Origin: JANQPX01 sp965204405
Lineage (GTDB): Bacteria; Pseudomonadota; Alphaproteobacteria; Geminicoccales; Geminicoccaceae
Reading direction: 5' to 3'
Length of the DNA stretch: 64,000 nt
Assembly: GCA_965204405.1 (NCBI GenBank)
Contig: CBDBEN010000004.1
Coordinates: 1,302,001-1,366,000 of the forward strand
Below the pieces are notes generated by a model. The model ran no database searches. It was not told the DNA's origin and saw only the letters and a program-made list of their open reading frames with translations. This document shows positions 43,922 to 52,358 of this stretch, piece by piece; position 1 is the stretch's first letter, and each line of letters opens with the position of its first letter. A program made the translations under genes and the position numbers.

Positions 43922-44608
43922 TCAGTTTTCTACCGCCACGCCAATCACGAAAAGAACGGCATAGTCTTGCTTGTTGCAGCCTTCGACAGGCGGCATCGGG
44001 GCTCCTGGGGTCACACGGAACGCCGATTGGGGCGCCTTGGCCGGTGAGCATGAACCAGCGCCTGCAGCGGGCGTGTAACGCGCCGAGCGACAGGGCAGAT
44101 GTGTCACGTCATAGAGCTCAGCACCATTGGCAAGCTCCCAGCGCTGCGCGCCATCGTTATCCGGCGGGTGAATGGTCAGGAGGGTGGTCGTCTGACGGTC
44201 GCCCGTAACGATGTAATGGCCGGAGGGGACGGGAAAGTCCGGCTTTTCCATGATCAGGCCGTTTTCCTCAAGCCACCAGTCGGCCTCGTCGAACGTCCAC
44301 TGCGCCGGCGCGATACCCCCTGCCGCCTTCAATTGATCATAACTCTTGAGCCACACGCCCCGCGGTCCCGGGTCCACCTGCCAGAGCCCCCAGGATTGTG
44401 CGTTGGTCCCGGAGCTGGCGCTCGGATCGCCCAGAGCTGCAATGAACTGCGTCGGTATGCGCTTGAACGTCATCCCGGCTTCGGCCGGTGCCTGTGCGGC
44501 CAGCATGAGCAAGCTCACGGCCAGAACCGCGCAGCCTATCAGCCGCCTCGTTCCGAACATGGTTGCTGATACGTTGCTCATGTCGCTGAGTGCCCCGACA
44601 CGCTTCAT
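43922..44608 (-). CDS. Conserved hypothetical exported protein
   Basis: A 228-residue protein with a hydrophobic signal region (about 23-44, likely cleavage after AEA). The mature part has RIPTQFIAALGDPSASSGTN, SWGLWQVDPGPRGV, WWLEENGLIM, HYIVTGDRQTTT and several cysteines (CRSARYTP, CSPAK, GCNKQDYAVLF), a pattern I associate with a conserved proteobacterial family of unknown function. ATG 44608 has GGGAGGGG upstream; the frame is open to 44659. Monocistronic. Confidence 0.8.
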   Translation of the reverse strand: MKRVGALSDMSNVSATMFGTRRLIGCAVLAVSLLMLAAQAPAEAGMTFKRIPTQFIAALGDPSASSGTNAQSWGLWQVDPGPRGVWLKSYDQLKAAGGIAPAQWTFDEADWWLEENGLIMEKPDFPVPSGHYIVTGDRQTTTLLTIHPPDNDGAQRWELANGAELYDVTHLPCRSARYTPAAGAGSCSPAKAPQSAFRVTPGAPMPPVEGCNKQDYAVLFVIGVAVEN

Positions 44609-45133
44609 GTTCCGCCCCTCCCGATCATCTTGCCTTAGGGTGGCTTCGTTCCGTGGCAATCACAAGTTTTTTCACCCCCTCACATCGGGGCCAAAGAAAA
44701 CATCGAGACATCGTCGGATCGAACGGCGTTGCCGGATACCAATCGGCTAAGGTTGCCCTGCCTTGGCCCTGCTCCACTTTTCGGCTGCCAAATATCGTCC
44801 TGAGGTGAAGACACGGTGCGGCGGCGCCAATGAGGCGACAGGTCTGCATCCCCGAAGGAAAAGGCTGATGGCCTGCGAGCCTTCATCGTCTCTTAATTCC
44901 CGTATGTAACAAACATGATGTGGTCCATGCGATCCTGGGAGTCCGCCTGCCTTCCCGGGCGGCAGGCGGACTCCCAGGATCGCATGGACCAGGAATGGGT
45001 GATTATCAGGAAATGGTAAACGACAGGTTAACACCGCCGAGCCCGGAGCTTCGGTCTGGCTAAACCGTATCAGCCCGGCTTGACGACGTTTCAGGCGCGA
45101 ACATGCCCCATAACGGTTCGAAACGGAAAGTGT
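44609..45133. other. Intergenic region holding a family A hairpin
   Basis: A 525-nt gap that includes the promoter side of the hypothetical exported protein and the most perfect family A hairpin (44921-44991), followed by GACAGGTTAACACCGCC, a tail shared with copy 3. Overlapping short frames have no coding support. Confidence 0.6.
44921..44991. repeat. Hairpin repeat, family A copy 2
   Basis: Perfect 31-nt arms starting TGGTCCATGCGATCCTGG and ending CCAGGATCGCATGGACCA, with a 9-nt loop (TTCCCGGGC). This is the longest uninterrupted stem in the window. Confidence 0.85.
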
Positions 45134-45571
45134 TCAAAGAAGCTTGGCCATATGCACCTTGTTTCCGGATCGGCCGGTCTCTTTCCAGCCGAGATGTTCA
45201 TAGAGGCTGACATTCTCGGGCATGGCGACATGGGTACTAAGAACGAGTTCTTTCTTCTTCAACTGCCGGCAATGGGTTTCCGCCTGTTCTATGAGACCAC
45301 GTCCGATCCCCATTCCCGCACAAGCAGGATCGACGGCAATATTCGCAAGCACCGCAGACTCGTCTCCCAACACCAGGACCAATCCGCCGACGATCTGGTG
45401 ATCAAGCTCGGCAACCCATACCAGATTGGCATTGATATCGTTGGCTAGACCTTCCGACACCTGGGGAAGATCGTCGAGACGCTGCCTGTGATCGGCATAG
45501 GCTTTATCTATACAGTCTGCGAGAGACGCAGCGTCCTCTGCTTCGGCTCGCCTTGTCGTCCACTTGACCAT
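45134..45571 (-). CDS. GNAT family N-acetyltransferase
   Basis: A 145-residue GCN5-type acetyltransferase. The acetyl-CoA loop motif lies in VDPACAGMGIGRGLIEQAE (pattern Q/R-x-x-G-x-G/A), preceded by the beta-4 strand SAVLANIAV and followed by LYEHLGWKETG. Substrate unknown. ATG 45571 has GGGGGG upstream and the family-like start KWTTRRAEAEDA. It ends 143 nt from the family A hairpin. Confidence 0.88.
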   Translation of the reverse strand: MVKWTTRRAEAEDAASLADCIDKAYADHRQRLDDLPQVSEGLANDINANLVWVAELDHQIVGGLVLVLGDESAVLANIAVDPACAGMGIGRGLIEQAETHCRQLKKKELVLSTHVAMPENVSLYEHLGWKETGRSGNKVHMAKLL

Positions 45572-45630
45572 TCCGACCCCCCGATCGACAGGCGATCGAG
45601 TCCAACTCATCTCGGCAAGCTCACCTGCCG

Positions 45631-47100
45631 CTAATTGGCTTCGCCCTCATCCGACGCCGTTGAAAGGGCCGGCGCGATGCCCCCTTCGACACCGAGGACA
45701 TAGTAATCCATGGTTAGAAGATCAGCATCCGACAGAAGACTCCCGGATGGGACGCGGATATTGCCGTCGACGTCCCGTATCGGCCCCTCGAAGACATGAA
45801 GCCGGCGTTCGGCAATCTCCTGTCTGCGCTGTTCGACCAAGGTTTTGATCTGGTCGGGCACTCTATCCGAGAGTGGCGCCAGCCCGACGACGCTCTTTTC
45901 CAGCCCCCACCAGAGCTGCTCCGGGTCCCATACACCTTCTCTCATCTCCAGGGCAATCTGCTTGTAGATCACGCTCCAGTCCCAGATCGCTGAGGTCAAT
46001 GTTGCATCGGGGCCGAAAATGCTCATGTCGCTGTGATAGCCGATTGCGTATTTGCCCTGCTGCTGGGCCACCTGAATGGCTGCCGGCGAATCCTGATGGA
46101 TGGTCAGAACATCAGCGCCGCTGTCCAAAAGCTCTTCGGCATTTTCCCGCTCGATGCCGGGCCCATACCAGGTCTTGGTCCAGCGAACTCTCACCTGCAC
46201 GGCCGGATTGACGGATTGCGCTCCAAGCGTGAAGGCGTTGATGCCGCGAATGACTTCTGGGATGGGAAAGGCCGCGACATAGCCGATGATATTGGATGTC
46301 GTCATCGCGCCGGCAACAATTCCCGAAAGATAGCGCGCTTCGAAGATTCTGCCGAAGTAATTGCCGGCATTGGGCGCCGTCTTGAAGCCGGAATTATGCA
46401 TGAACACCACGTCGGGATGCCGTCTGGCGGCTTCTATCGTAGGGTCCATGAAACCGTAGCTGGTGGTGAAGATGATGTTGTTGCCTTCAGCGACGAGGTT
46501 GTCGATCGCCTCCGTCACCAGCTGGGGATCCTCCGGCACGGATTCGATAAAGCTCGTGCTCTCGACGAACGGCAGCTTTTCCATCGATTGCCTGGCGAGA
46601 TCATGCTGATAGGTCCAGCCGGCATCACCGACCGTGCTCACATAAACAAAGCCGGCGCGGACCTTCTTGATCGGATCCAGAACCGCCGCAACGTCGGCTG
46701 CCGGATTAAGTCCCGCCAGAAAGACGGCGGCCCCTTCGACGGTCGCCACGGCATCGCTGACCGGCTTCACATAGCGCGACGAGACATAACCGTCGACCCC
46801 GTCGCTACGGGTGACTTTCAGCCATTCGATGCCTTCGTTCTGATTGAAGATCTTGTCCTTCAAAAGCAGGTAGTCGCCCTGCTGCACCACGGACGACGCC
46901 GCACCTCGCAAGGTCGGTCCATCTCTGAAATTGAGGGCACGAACATCGACCCTGTAGATCTCGTTGAGGCGATCGCGTTCAACGTCCTTGAGGTCGATAT
47001 AAGCCCCGCTCTGGCTGGAGGCGCCCGGCGCCCACAGGGTGAGAGCCGCCGTCACGACGGCGGCCGCCACGGCATGCCAACGACCGTGTCTCAATGTCAT
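45631..47100 (-). CDS. SH3-domain/BMP-family substrate-binding protein fusion
   Basis: A 489-residue exported protein: signal peptide about 1-29, a bacterial SH3 domain about 48-115 (VRALNFRDGPTLRGAASSVV ... EWLKVTRSDGVDGYVSSRYV), and a BMP/Med-type periplasmic binding domain about 118-470 (GFVYVSTVGDAGWTYQHDLA, FTTSYGFMDPTIEAA, YFGRIFEARYLSGIVAGAMT, SGADVLTIHQDSPA). BMP proteins usually bind purine nucleosides for ABC import; SH3b domains usually bind cell wall. No ABC permease or ATPase lies nearby. GGAGGAG precedes the ATG. Divergent from the Calx-beta gene. Confidence 0.9.
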   Translation of the reverse strand: MTLRHGRWHAVAAAVVTAALTLWAPGASSQSGAYIDLKDVERDRLNEIYRVDVRALNFRDGPTLRGAASSVVQQGDYLLLKDKIFNQNEGIEWLKVTRSDGVDGYVSSRYVKPVSDAVATVEGAAVFLAGLNPAADVAAVLDPIKKVRAGFVYVSTVGDAGWTYQHDLARQSMEKLPFVESTSFIESVPEDPQLVTEAIDNLVAEGNNIIFTTSYGFMDPTIEAARRHPDVVFMHNSGFKTAPNAGNYFGRIFEARYLSGIVAGAMTTSNIIGYVAAFPIPEVIRGINAFTLGAQSVNPAVQVRVRWTKTWYGPGIERENAEELLDSGADVLTIHQDSPAAIQVAQQQGKYAIGYHSDMSIFGPDATLTSAIWDWSVIYKQIALEMREGVWDPEQLWWGLEKSVVGLAPLSDRVPDQIKTLVEQRRQEIAERRLHVFEGPIRDVDGNIRVPSGSLLSDADLLTMDYYVLGVEGGIAPALSTASDEGEAN

Positions 47101-47569
47101 ATCGTCGCTCCTCCACGTCTTCCTTCGCGACCGATTGCCGATCGATTCCCAGACATCGATACCGGATCAACGACCTGTATTCACCCGGGATCGAAGCGGC
47201 TCAAATCCGAGGGCTGCAGCTATCCGGCGGTACCATGGCCCAACCCAGCTGCGTCACGGCCCCGTATTGGTAATGCCTATACGGAACCATTTGCCTTCAG
47301 GACAGCATATCCTTCTATCAGGATTGGGGGACGTAGTAGCTGGTTTCGCTGTTGACTTCCAGCAATTTGCATCAATAATTTCAGCAAGGTTCAATTTAGA
47401 CGAGAAGTGCAGATCCAACCAATCAAGAAAAGAGAGATCAATTCAACCGATTTTAACAAGATATACGGTGTCAATTCCATCAATCAATTGCCGTCGCAAA
47501 GCAACGATAGTTTGGCTATTGAGATACGAAATGGTAAAAGAGTGCTGATGAATGACCCGAGGATATTTG
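47101..47569. other. Divergent intergenic region
   Basis: A 469-nt gap between two divergent exported-protein genes. The second half (about 47380-47540) is AT-richer than its surroundings and probably carries the promoter of the Calx-beta gene. I see no hairpin repeat here. Confidence 0.5.
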
Positions 47570-48490
47570 ATGGGTGATCAGATCAACCGATATGGTGAGC
47601 ACGGCTGGCGATCTGGACTTCGCTCCAGGCAAAGGCTGCTCTGTGCATTCGGCTCATTGTCGGTGTTCCATGCCGCTGTCCTGATACTGACGTTGCTGAT
47701 ACCTTTCCGGGGAGCGGCGGCAGCGCTGCCCGCAACCGAATTCGTTGTCCCCAGCGGCCCTGTGATCACGCTTCAGGATGGGCAGAGTATCGAAGGTCAC
47801 ATTATCGAGTTCGATCAGACCAATGTGATCATTCAAACCAGCGACGGCACGACACGGACTCTTCCGCGGGCGACCATTGATACGGTGCGCTTCGAGACGT
47901 TGAGCGGCATGGAGATTGCCGGTGCTTTGATCGGCTGGAAGCCCGGCGTTTACGAACTGACGACCGAGCAAGCCGTGATCACCGTCTACAGCACTGTGCC
48001 TCTACCACCTGTCAAGGATGACCCGCCGCAGGAGATTGTCGAGGTCGCGGCCCAGGAAAAAGCCGATGATATCGAGGACGTCAACGGCGCCGCCGTTCCC
48101 AGCGGCGCGGCGGGCGGTCCAGAAAATCAGCTAGCCGCGGTGGTGCCTTCGGCTGATATCGAAATTAGCGTATCGACCAAAAACACCGTCGAAAACGGCG
48201 CACCCGTCGCCTTCGAAATCGAGCTTTCGAAGCCATCTGATGAGTCCGTCGTACTGATATATGCAACGATCGACGGCACGGCGGTCGACGGCGAGGACTA
48301 TGTGGCGGCACGCGGAGTCCTGGTGATAAAATCCGGAGAAACGAACGCTCGTATAGAAGCCGAGGTCATCAATGACGACCTTCGCGAGGACAAGGAAAAT
48401 CTCCGGCTCTTCCTGACCGTCGATCCGTCGGTGGCCGTGGTCAAAAACCGGCAGATCGTGGCGACCATCGAAGACGACGATCAGGGGTAA
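47570..48490 (+). CDS. Exported protein with Sm-like region and Calx-beta domain
   Basis: About 306 residues. A hydrophobic segment at about 23-46 acts as signal or anchor. Then come two short beta-rich units of the 'DGxxxxGxxxxFDxxxxxxxTxxG' type (LQDGQSIEGHIIEFDQTNVI; MEIAGALIGWKPGVYELTTE), an acidic linker, and a C-terminal Calx-beta domain with calcium-site residues (TVENGAPVAFEIELSKPSDE, IDGTAVDGEDY, NDDLREDKENLRLFL, EDDDQG). Function unknown; surface or periplasmic Ca2+ binding is inferred. ATG 47570 has CGAGGA upstream; ATG 47552 is the alternative. Confidence 0.78.
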   Translation: MGDQINRYGEHGWRSGLRSRQRLLCAFGSLSVFHAAVLILTLLIPFRGAAAALPATEFVVPSGPVITLQDGQSIEGHIIEFDQTNVIIQTSDGTTRTLPRATIDTVRFETLSGMEIAGALIGWKPGVYELTTEQAVITVYSTVPLPPVKDDPPQEIVEVAAQEKADDIEDVNGAAVPSGAAGGPENQLAAVVPSADIEISVSTKNTVENGAPVAFEIELSKPSDESVVLIYATIDGTAVDGEDYVAARGVLVIKSGETNARIEAEVINDDLREDKENLRLFLTVDPSVAVVKNRQIVATIEDDDQG

Positions 48491-48654
48491 GGGCATCCGA
48501 AACGTAGGATGGTCCCAAGCCCGAACGGCCGTGCCGCGCCAGCTGAGTTCTCGTCCCTTGTCATGTCACCGTCATTCAGCAACCGGTATCCAGACGGTTG
48601 CAGCAGCCGCTTTCCGTACTATAAGTGGTTCTCGTCGTTAACGAGGCAGATAGC

Positions 48655-49095
48655 ATGACCAAGGCAGCCCTCGTCATTGCCGCCGATCATGCCGGCTTTG
48701 ATCTCAAAACCAGCATCAAGGTCGCATTGGAGGCGAGAGAGTACGAGGTTACCGATCTCGGCACGGAAGATGCCGTATCGGTGGATTATCCCGACATGGC
48801 GGAGAAGCTGGTCGAGGCGATTGATCACGGCATTGCGGATCGGGGAATCCTGATCTGCGGCACTGGCATCGGCATAGGCATCGCTGCCAATCGCCACCCG
48901 CACATGCGCGCCGCGACCTGCCACGACGTGACCACGGCGCGCATGGCAAGAGCCCATAACGATGCCAATGTGCTCTGCCTCGGCGCCCGTGTCATCGGCG
49001 CTCAGGTCGCGTTGGATTGCGTCGATGCCTTCCTGACCACCCCCTTCGAAGGCGGCCGTCATCAACGTCGCATTGACAAGCTTGGGCGGGGCTGA
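48655..49095 (+). CDS. rpiB: Ribose 5-phosphate isomerase B
   Basis: A 146-residue RpiB/LacAB protein that interconverts ribose and ribulose 5-phosphates. ADHAGFDLK at the N-terminus and the active-site ILICGTGIGIGIAANR with catalytic Cys are intact, as are the RAATCHD and HNDANVLCLGAR segments. In many Alphaproteobacteria glyA follows rpiB and precedes nrdR; here a 102-nt gap with no gene lies between them. Confidence 0.95.
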   Translation: MTKAALVIAADHAGFDLKTSIKVALEAREYEVTDLGTEDAVSVDYPDMAEKLVEAIDHGIADRGILICGTGIGIGIAANRHPHMRAATCHDVTTARMARAHNDANVLCLGARVIGAQVALDCVDAFLTTPFEGGRHQRRIDKLGRG

Positions 49096-49197
49096 CACGC
49101 CATGACCAGACAACGAGAAAAAACGCCCGGCTGCGAGATTTTGCACATTGGCGCCCCTCCCTCCGGCCGGTTCCAGATTTAGGCAGGGAGTGGTTCG

Positions 49198-49674
49198 ATG
49201 CATTGCCCGTTCTGCGGATCCGATGACAACCAGGTAAAGGATTCCCGCCCGGTCGAGGATGGGGGAGCCGTGCGCCGGCGTCGGCAATGCAATGCCTGCG
49301 GTGCAAGATTCACCACCTTCGAACGCATTCAGCTGCGGGAGCTCGTGGTGGTCAAGCGTGACGGCGAGCGGGCCCATTTTGATCGCGAAAAACTCAAGCG
49401 CTCGATCATGATCGCCATTCGAAAACGCGGGATCGAAGAAGACCGGATCGAGCATCTGGTCAACGGCATCGTGCGCGAACTCGAGATCTCCGGCGAGACC
49501 GAAATCGAGACCGGCCGGCTTGGCCGCCTCGCCATGGAGCGACTGGCGGAGTTGGACGAGGTAGCCTATGTGCGCTTCGCCTCGGTCTACGAGGATTTCG
49601 CGGATGCCCGCGACTTCGAGCAGTTCATCGCCCGGCTTTCCGACCGACGGGACAAGGATGCCGCCGCAGAGTGA
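49198..49674 (+). CDS. nrdR: Transcriptional repressor NrdR
   Basis: A 158-residue regulator of ribonucleotide reductase genes. The zinc ribbon uses Cys3, Cys6 and the CNACG pair (about 31-34), followed by FTTFER and an ATP-cone domain (VVKRDGERAHFDREKLKRS) that senses ATP/dATP. Complete. The ribD start lies 17 nt before its stop, so it heads the riboflavin run. Confidence 0.96.
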   Translation: MHCPFCGSDDNQVKDSRPVEDGGAVRRRRQCNACGARFTTFERIQLRELVVVKRDGERAHFDREKLKRSIMIAIRKRGIEEDRIEHLVNGIVRELEISGETEIETGRLGRLAMERLAELDEVAYVRFASVYEDFADARDFEQFIARLSDRRDKDAAAE

Positions 49675-50773
49675 TGCGGACCGGCGCTATATGGACCTTG
49701 CGCTTCGCCTCGCCGAGCGGGGCCTGGGCCATGTGTGGCCCAACCCGTCTGTGGGCTGCGTCCTGGTCAAGGACGGTAGAATCGTCGGCCGCGGTTGGAC
49801 CCAGCCGCCGCCCGGCAATCATGCCGAGGTCGAAGCGTTAACACGTGCCGGTCGGAAAGCTGTCGGCGCGACGGCTTACGTGACGCTGGAGCCCTGTTGC
49901 CATTATGGCAGGACGCCACCCTGCACCATGGCACTGATCCATGCCGGAATCCGACGGGTGGTGGTGGCGGCAACGGATCCTTTCCCCCGAGTCGACGGTC
50001 GGGGGAATGATCAGCTTCGCCAGGCCGGCATCCAGGTCGATGTCGGGCTGATGCAGGACGAGGCCGAGACCTTGAATGCCGGGTTTCTGTTGAACGTGAC
50101 CCGGAAAAGACCCCTCGTTTCCCTGAAGCTGGCGACATCGCTGGACGGCAGAATCGCGACGAGCCAGGGCGAAAGCCAGTGGATCACCGGCGAACGGGCC
50201 CGAACGGCAGCGCACCGCCTGCGCGCCATCCATGATGCGATCCTGGTAGGCAGCGGCACGGCGCTTGCCGACGATCCGACGCTCACTTGCCGCTTGCCGG
50301 GACTGGAAGATCGATCACCGGTCCGCGTGGTATTGGACCGGCGCTGCCGGTTGCCGTTGGCCAGCCGCCTCGCCCAAACGGCGAACCAGGTGCCGGTCTG
50401 GCTGATCACCGCCGAAGGCGCACCGGCAACGAAGGTCGAAGCATACCGGAAAGCCGGTATGGAGGTTTTCACGGTCAAGCTTGGCCCGAAAAACCAACTG
50501 GACCTCGCCGAGATCCTGGGAGCGCTGGCAGGACGCGGAATCACCCGGCTTCTGGTGGAAGGCGGCGCTGCCGTCGCGGCTTCGCTGCTGCGCGCCGGCC
50601 TGGTGGATCGTCTCCACTGGTTTCAGGCACCGATGATCATCGGCGGAGACGGGCGGCCTGCGATCGACGAGCTTTTTCTCGATCGCCTCGCCGATGCACC
50701 AAGTTTTCAGCGAAAAGCAAGCGAAGTGCTGGCGTCGGACGTCGGCGCAACGTATATCACCAGGAAACCTTAG
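49658..50773 (+). CDS. ribD: Bifunctional riboflavin deaminase/reductase RibD
   Basis: A 371-residue enzyme for two early riboflavin steps. The deaminase domain (about 1-145) has the zinc site HAEVEAL and PCCHYGRTPPC; the reductase domain (about 150-371) begins PLVSLKLATSLDGRIATSQG and ends with LLVEGGAAVAASLL. ATG 49658 follows AAGGA within nrdR; the longer frame from 49568 is not family-like. No FMN riboswitch can precede it because it overlaps nrdR. Confidence 0.95.
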   Translation: MPPQSDADRRYMDLALRLAERGLGHVWPNPSVGCVLVKDGRIVGRGWTQPPPGNHAEVEALTRAGRKAVGATAYVTLEPCCHYGRTPPCTMALIHAGIRRVVVAATDPFPRVDGRGNDQLRQAGIQVDVGLMQDEAETLNAGFLLNVTRKRPLVSLKLATSLDGRIATSQGESQWITGERARTAAHRLRAIHDAILVGSGTALADDPTLTCRLPGLEDRSPVRVVLDRRCRLPLASRLAQTANQVPVWLITAEGAPATKVEAYRKAGMEVFTVKLGPKNQLDLAEILGALAGRGITRLLVEGGAAVAASLLRAGLVDRLHWFQAPMIIGGDGRPAIDELFLDRLADAPSFQRKASEVLASDVGATYITRKP

Positions 50774-50782
50774 GATACGACC

Positions 50783-51385
50783 ATGTTTACCGGCATTATC
50801 ACCGATGTCGGCCGGATCAGGGCGATCGAGGATCGGAACGGCCGAGAGATGACGATCGAAACGGCACTGCCGCTGGAGGAAATCCAGATCGGCGGCTCGA
50901 TTGCGACCTCTGGCATCTGTTTTACAGCGGTCGAGAAAGGTGACGGCTGGTTTTCGGTAACGGCCTCGGGAGCAACCCTCGACGTGACCACGGCCGGACG
51001 ATGGCAGGTGGGCGATGCCGTCAATCTCGAGCGGTCCCTGCGCATCGGCGACGAGCTTGGCGGCCATATCGTGTTCGGTCATGTGGATGCGGTCGGCAAG
51101 ATCACCGGCCTCGATACGGTTGCAGAATCCCGCCGCCTCGAAGTGGAAGTGCCGGCGGCACTGGCGCTGCTTGTTGCGGTGAAAGGATCGGTAACCGTCG
51201 ACGGCATCTCTCTCACGGTCAACGAAACCGACGGCCATCGCTTCGCCGTCAACATCATCCCCCATACCTGGGCGGAGACCAACCTGCCGGACCGCCATGT
51301 CGGTGATCGGGTCAACATAGAAATCGATATGCTGGCACGCTACGTCGCCCGCCAGCTCGCCTTTCGGACGGAGCCGAAGCCATGA
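50783..51385 (+). CDS. ribE: Riboflavin synthase (alpha chain)
   Basis: A 200-residue protein built of two lumazine-binding repeats. The start MFTGIITDVGRI is diagnostic, and each repeat has its own conserved core (SIATSGICFTAV with SLRIGDELGGHIVFGHVD; SVTVDGISLTVN with IIPHTWAETNL). It dismutates two lumazines to riboflavin. ribH overlaps its stop by ATGA. Confidence 0.96.
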   Translation: MFTGIITDVGRIRAIEDRNGREMTIETALPLEEIQIGGSIATSGICFTAVEKGDGWFSVTASGATLDVTTAGRWQVGDAVNLERSLRIGDELGGHIVFGHVDAVGKITGLDTVAESRRLEVEVPAALALLVAVKGSVTVDGISLTVNETDGHRFAVNIIPHTWAETNLPDRHVGDRVNIEIDMLARYVARQLAFRTEPKP

Positions 51386-51861
51386 CCAAGGACAGACCGT
51401 CCGATCACCCCGTCGGCGGAAGGCCGGATGGGGATCAGCCCCATCTCCTGATCGTTGAAGCGCGCTATTACGAAGAGGTCGGCGAGATGCTGCTGACCGG
51501 CGCCGAACGTGCCCTCGGCGAGGCCGGCGCCACCTTCGATCGAATGAATGTGCCCGGCGCTCTGGAAATTCCGGCCGTGATCCGCATGGCCCTCGAACAT
51601 GGCGACTATGACGCCTTCATAGCATTGGGCTGTGTGATCGAAGGCGAGACCTGGCATGACCGGATCGTCGGCGGCGAAAGTGCGCGGGCGCTGATGGATC
51701 TCGCCCTCTATGACGGTGCTTTGATCGGCAACGGCATTCTCACGGTGCATAACCTCGACCAGGCAAAAAAACGCGCGGATCCCAACGGCAAATGCAAGGG
51801 CGATGATGCTGCGCGGGCAGCCCTGGCCCTGCTCGAAGCCAGATCATGTCTCCAGCGATGA
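51382..51861 (+). CDS. ribH: 6,7-dimethyl-8-ribityllumazine synthase
   Basis: A 159-residue protein that joins the pyrimidinedione and DHBP to lumazine. Key motifs: VPGALEIPAVI, ALGCVIEGETWHDRIV with the catalytic His, and NGILTVHNLDQAKKRAD. The usual loop reads H-F-D/E; here it is H-D-R, a modest change. A gene for DHBP synthase/GTP cyclohydrolase II (ribBA), often placed between ribE and ribH, is absent here. Confidence 0.94.
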   Translation: MTKDRPSDHPVGGRPDGDQPHLLIVEARYYEEVGEMLLTGAERALGEAGATFDRMNVPGALEIPAVIRMALEHGDYDAFIALGCVIEGETWHDRIVGGESARALMDLALYDGALIGNGILTVHNLDQAKKRADPNGKCKGDDAARAALALLEARSCLQR

Positions 51862-52337
51862 ACCGCAGACGCGCAGCCCGCTTCGGCGCCATACAAGCGC
51901 TCTACCAGGCCGAGATGTCGGGCCAGGACATCGAGCTCGTGATTAACGAGTTCCAGGCCTTTCGCCTGGAGGATCTGCTCGAACCCCTGGAACTGGAGGA
52001 TCCGGCACCTGAAGTCGATGGGGACTGGTTCGTCAGGGTCTCGAAAGGCGCCTATGACGCCATCGGCGACCTGGACGCCCGTCTGGAACAAAAGCTCTCC
52101 AGCGGCTGGACCCTTCCCCGCCTTGGCTATCTGCTGCGCGCCTTTCTGCGTGCCGGCGCATTCGAGCTCATCCATGCCCGGGACGTGCCGGCCAAGGTGG
52201 TGATCAACGAATATCTCGAGCTTGCTCATGCTTTTCTGAGCAAAGAGGATGCAGGTTTTCTCAACGCCGTGCTCGACCGGTTGGCAAACGCCCCGCACGA
52301 TCAGGCTGCACCAACGGCCGTGGATGCCAAGGCCTGA
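51858..52337 (+). CDS. nusB: Transcription antitermination factor NusB
   Basis: An all-helical protein of about 159 residues used in rRNA antitermination. RRRAARFGAIQALYQAEMSG at the start, and LPRLGYLLRAFLRAGAFELI, DVPAKVVINEYLELAHAF and GFLNAVLDRLA later, are typical. ATG 51858 overlaps the ribH stop by ATGA; ATG 51846 is also possible. ribH-nusB-thiL order is common. Confidence 0.95.
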   Translation: MNRRRAARFGAIQALYQAEMSGQDIELVINEFQAFRLEDLLEPLELEDPAPEVDGDWFVRVSKGAYDAIGDLDARLEQKLSSGWTLPRLGYLLRAFLRAGAFELIHARDVPAKVVINEYLELAHAFLSKEDAGFLNAVLDRLANAPHDQAAPTAVDAKA

Positions 52338-52358
52338 GTTTTTTAGATTGGTTCTCTT

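Noticed and set aside
46033..47355. 440-codon plus-strand frame opposite the SH3-BMP gene
   Set aside because: Shadow frame with no start site; the minus-strand protein has two recognisable domains.
49096..49657. FMN riboswitch upstream of ribD
   Set aside because: ribD overlaps nrdR, leaving no leader; no conserved RFN core was seen before nrdR.
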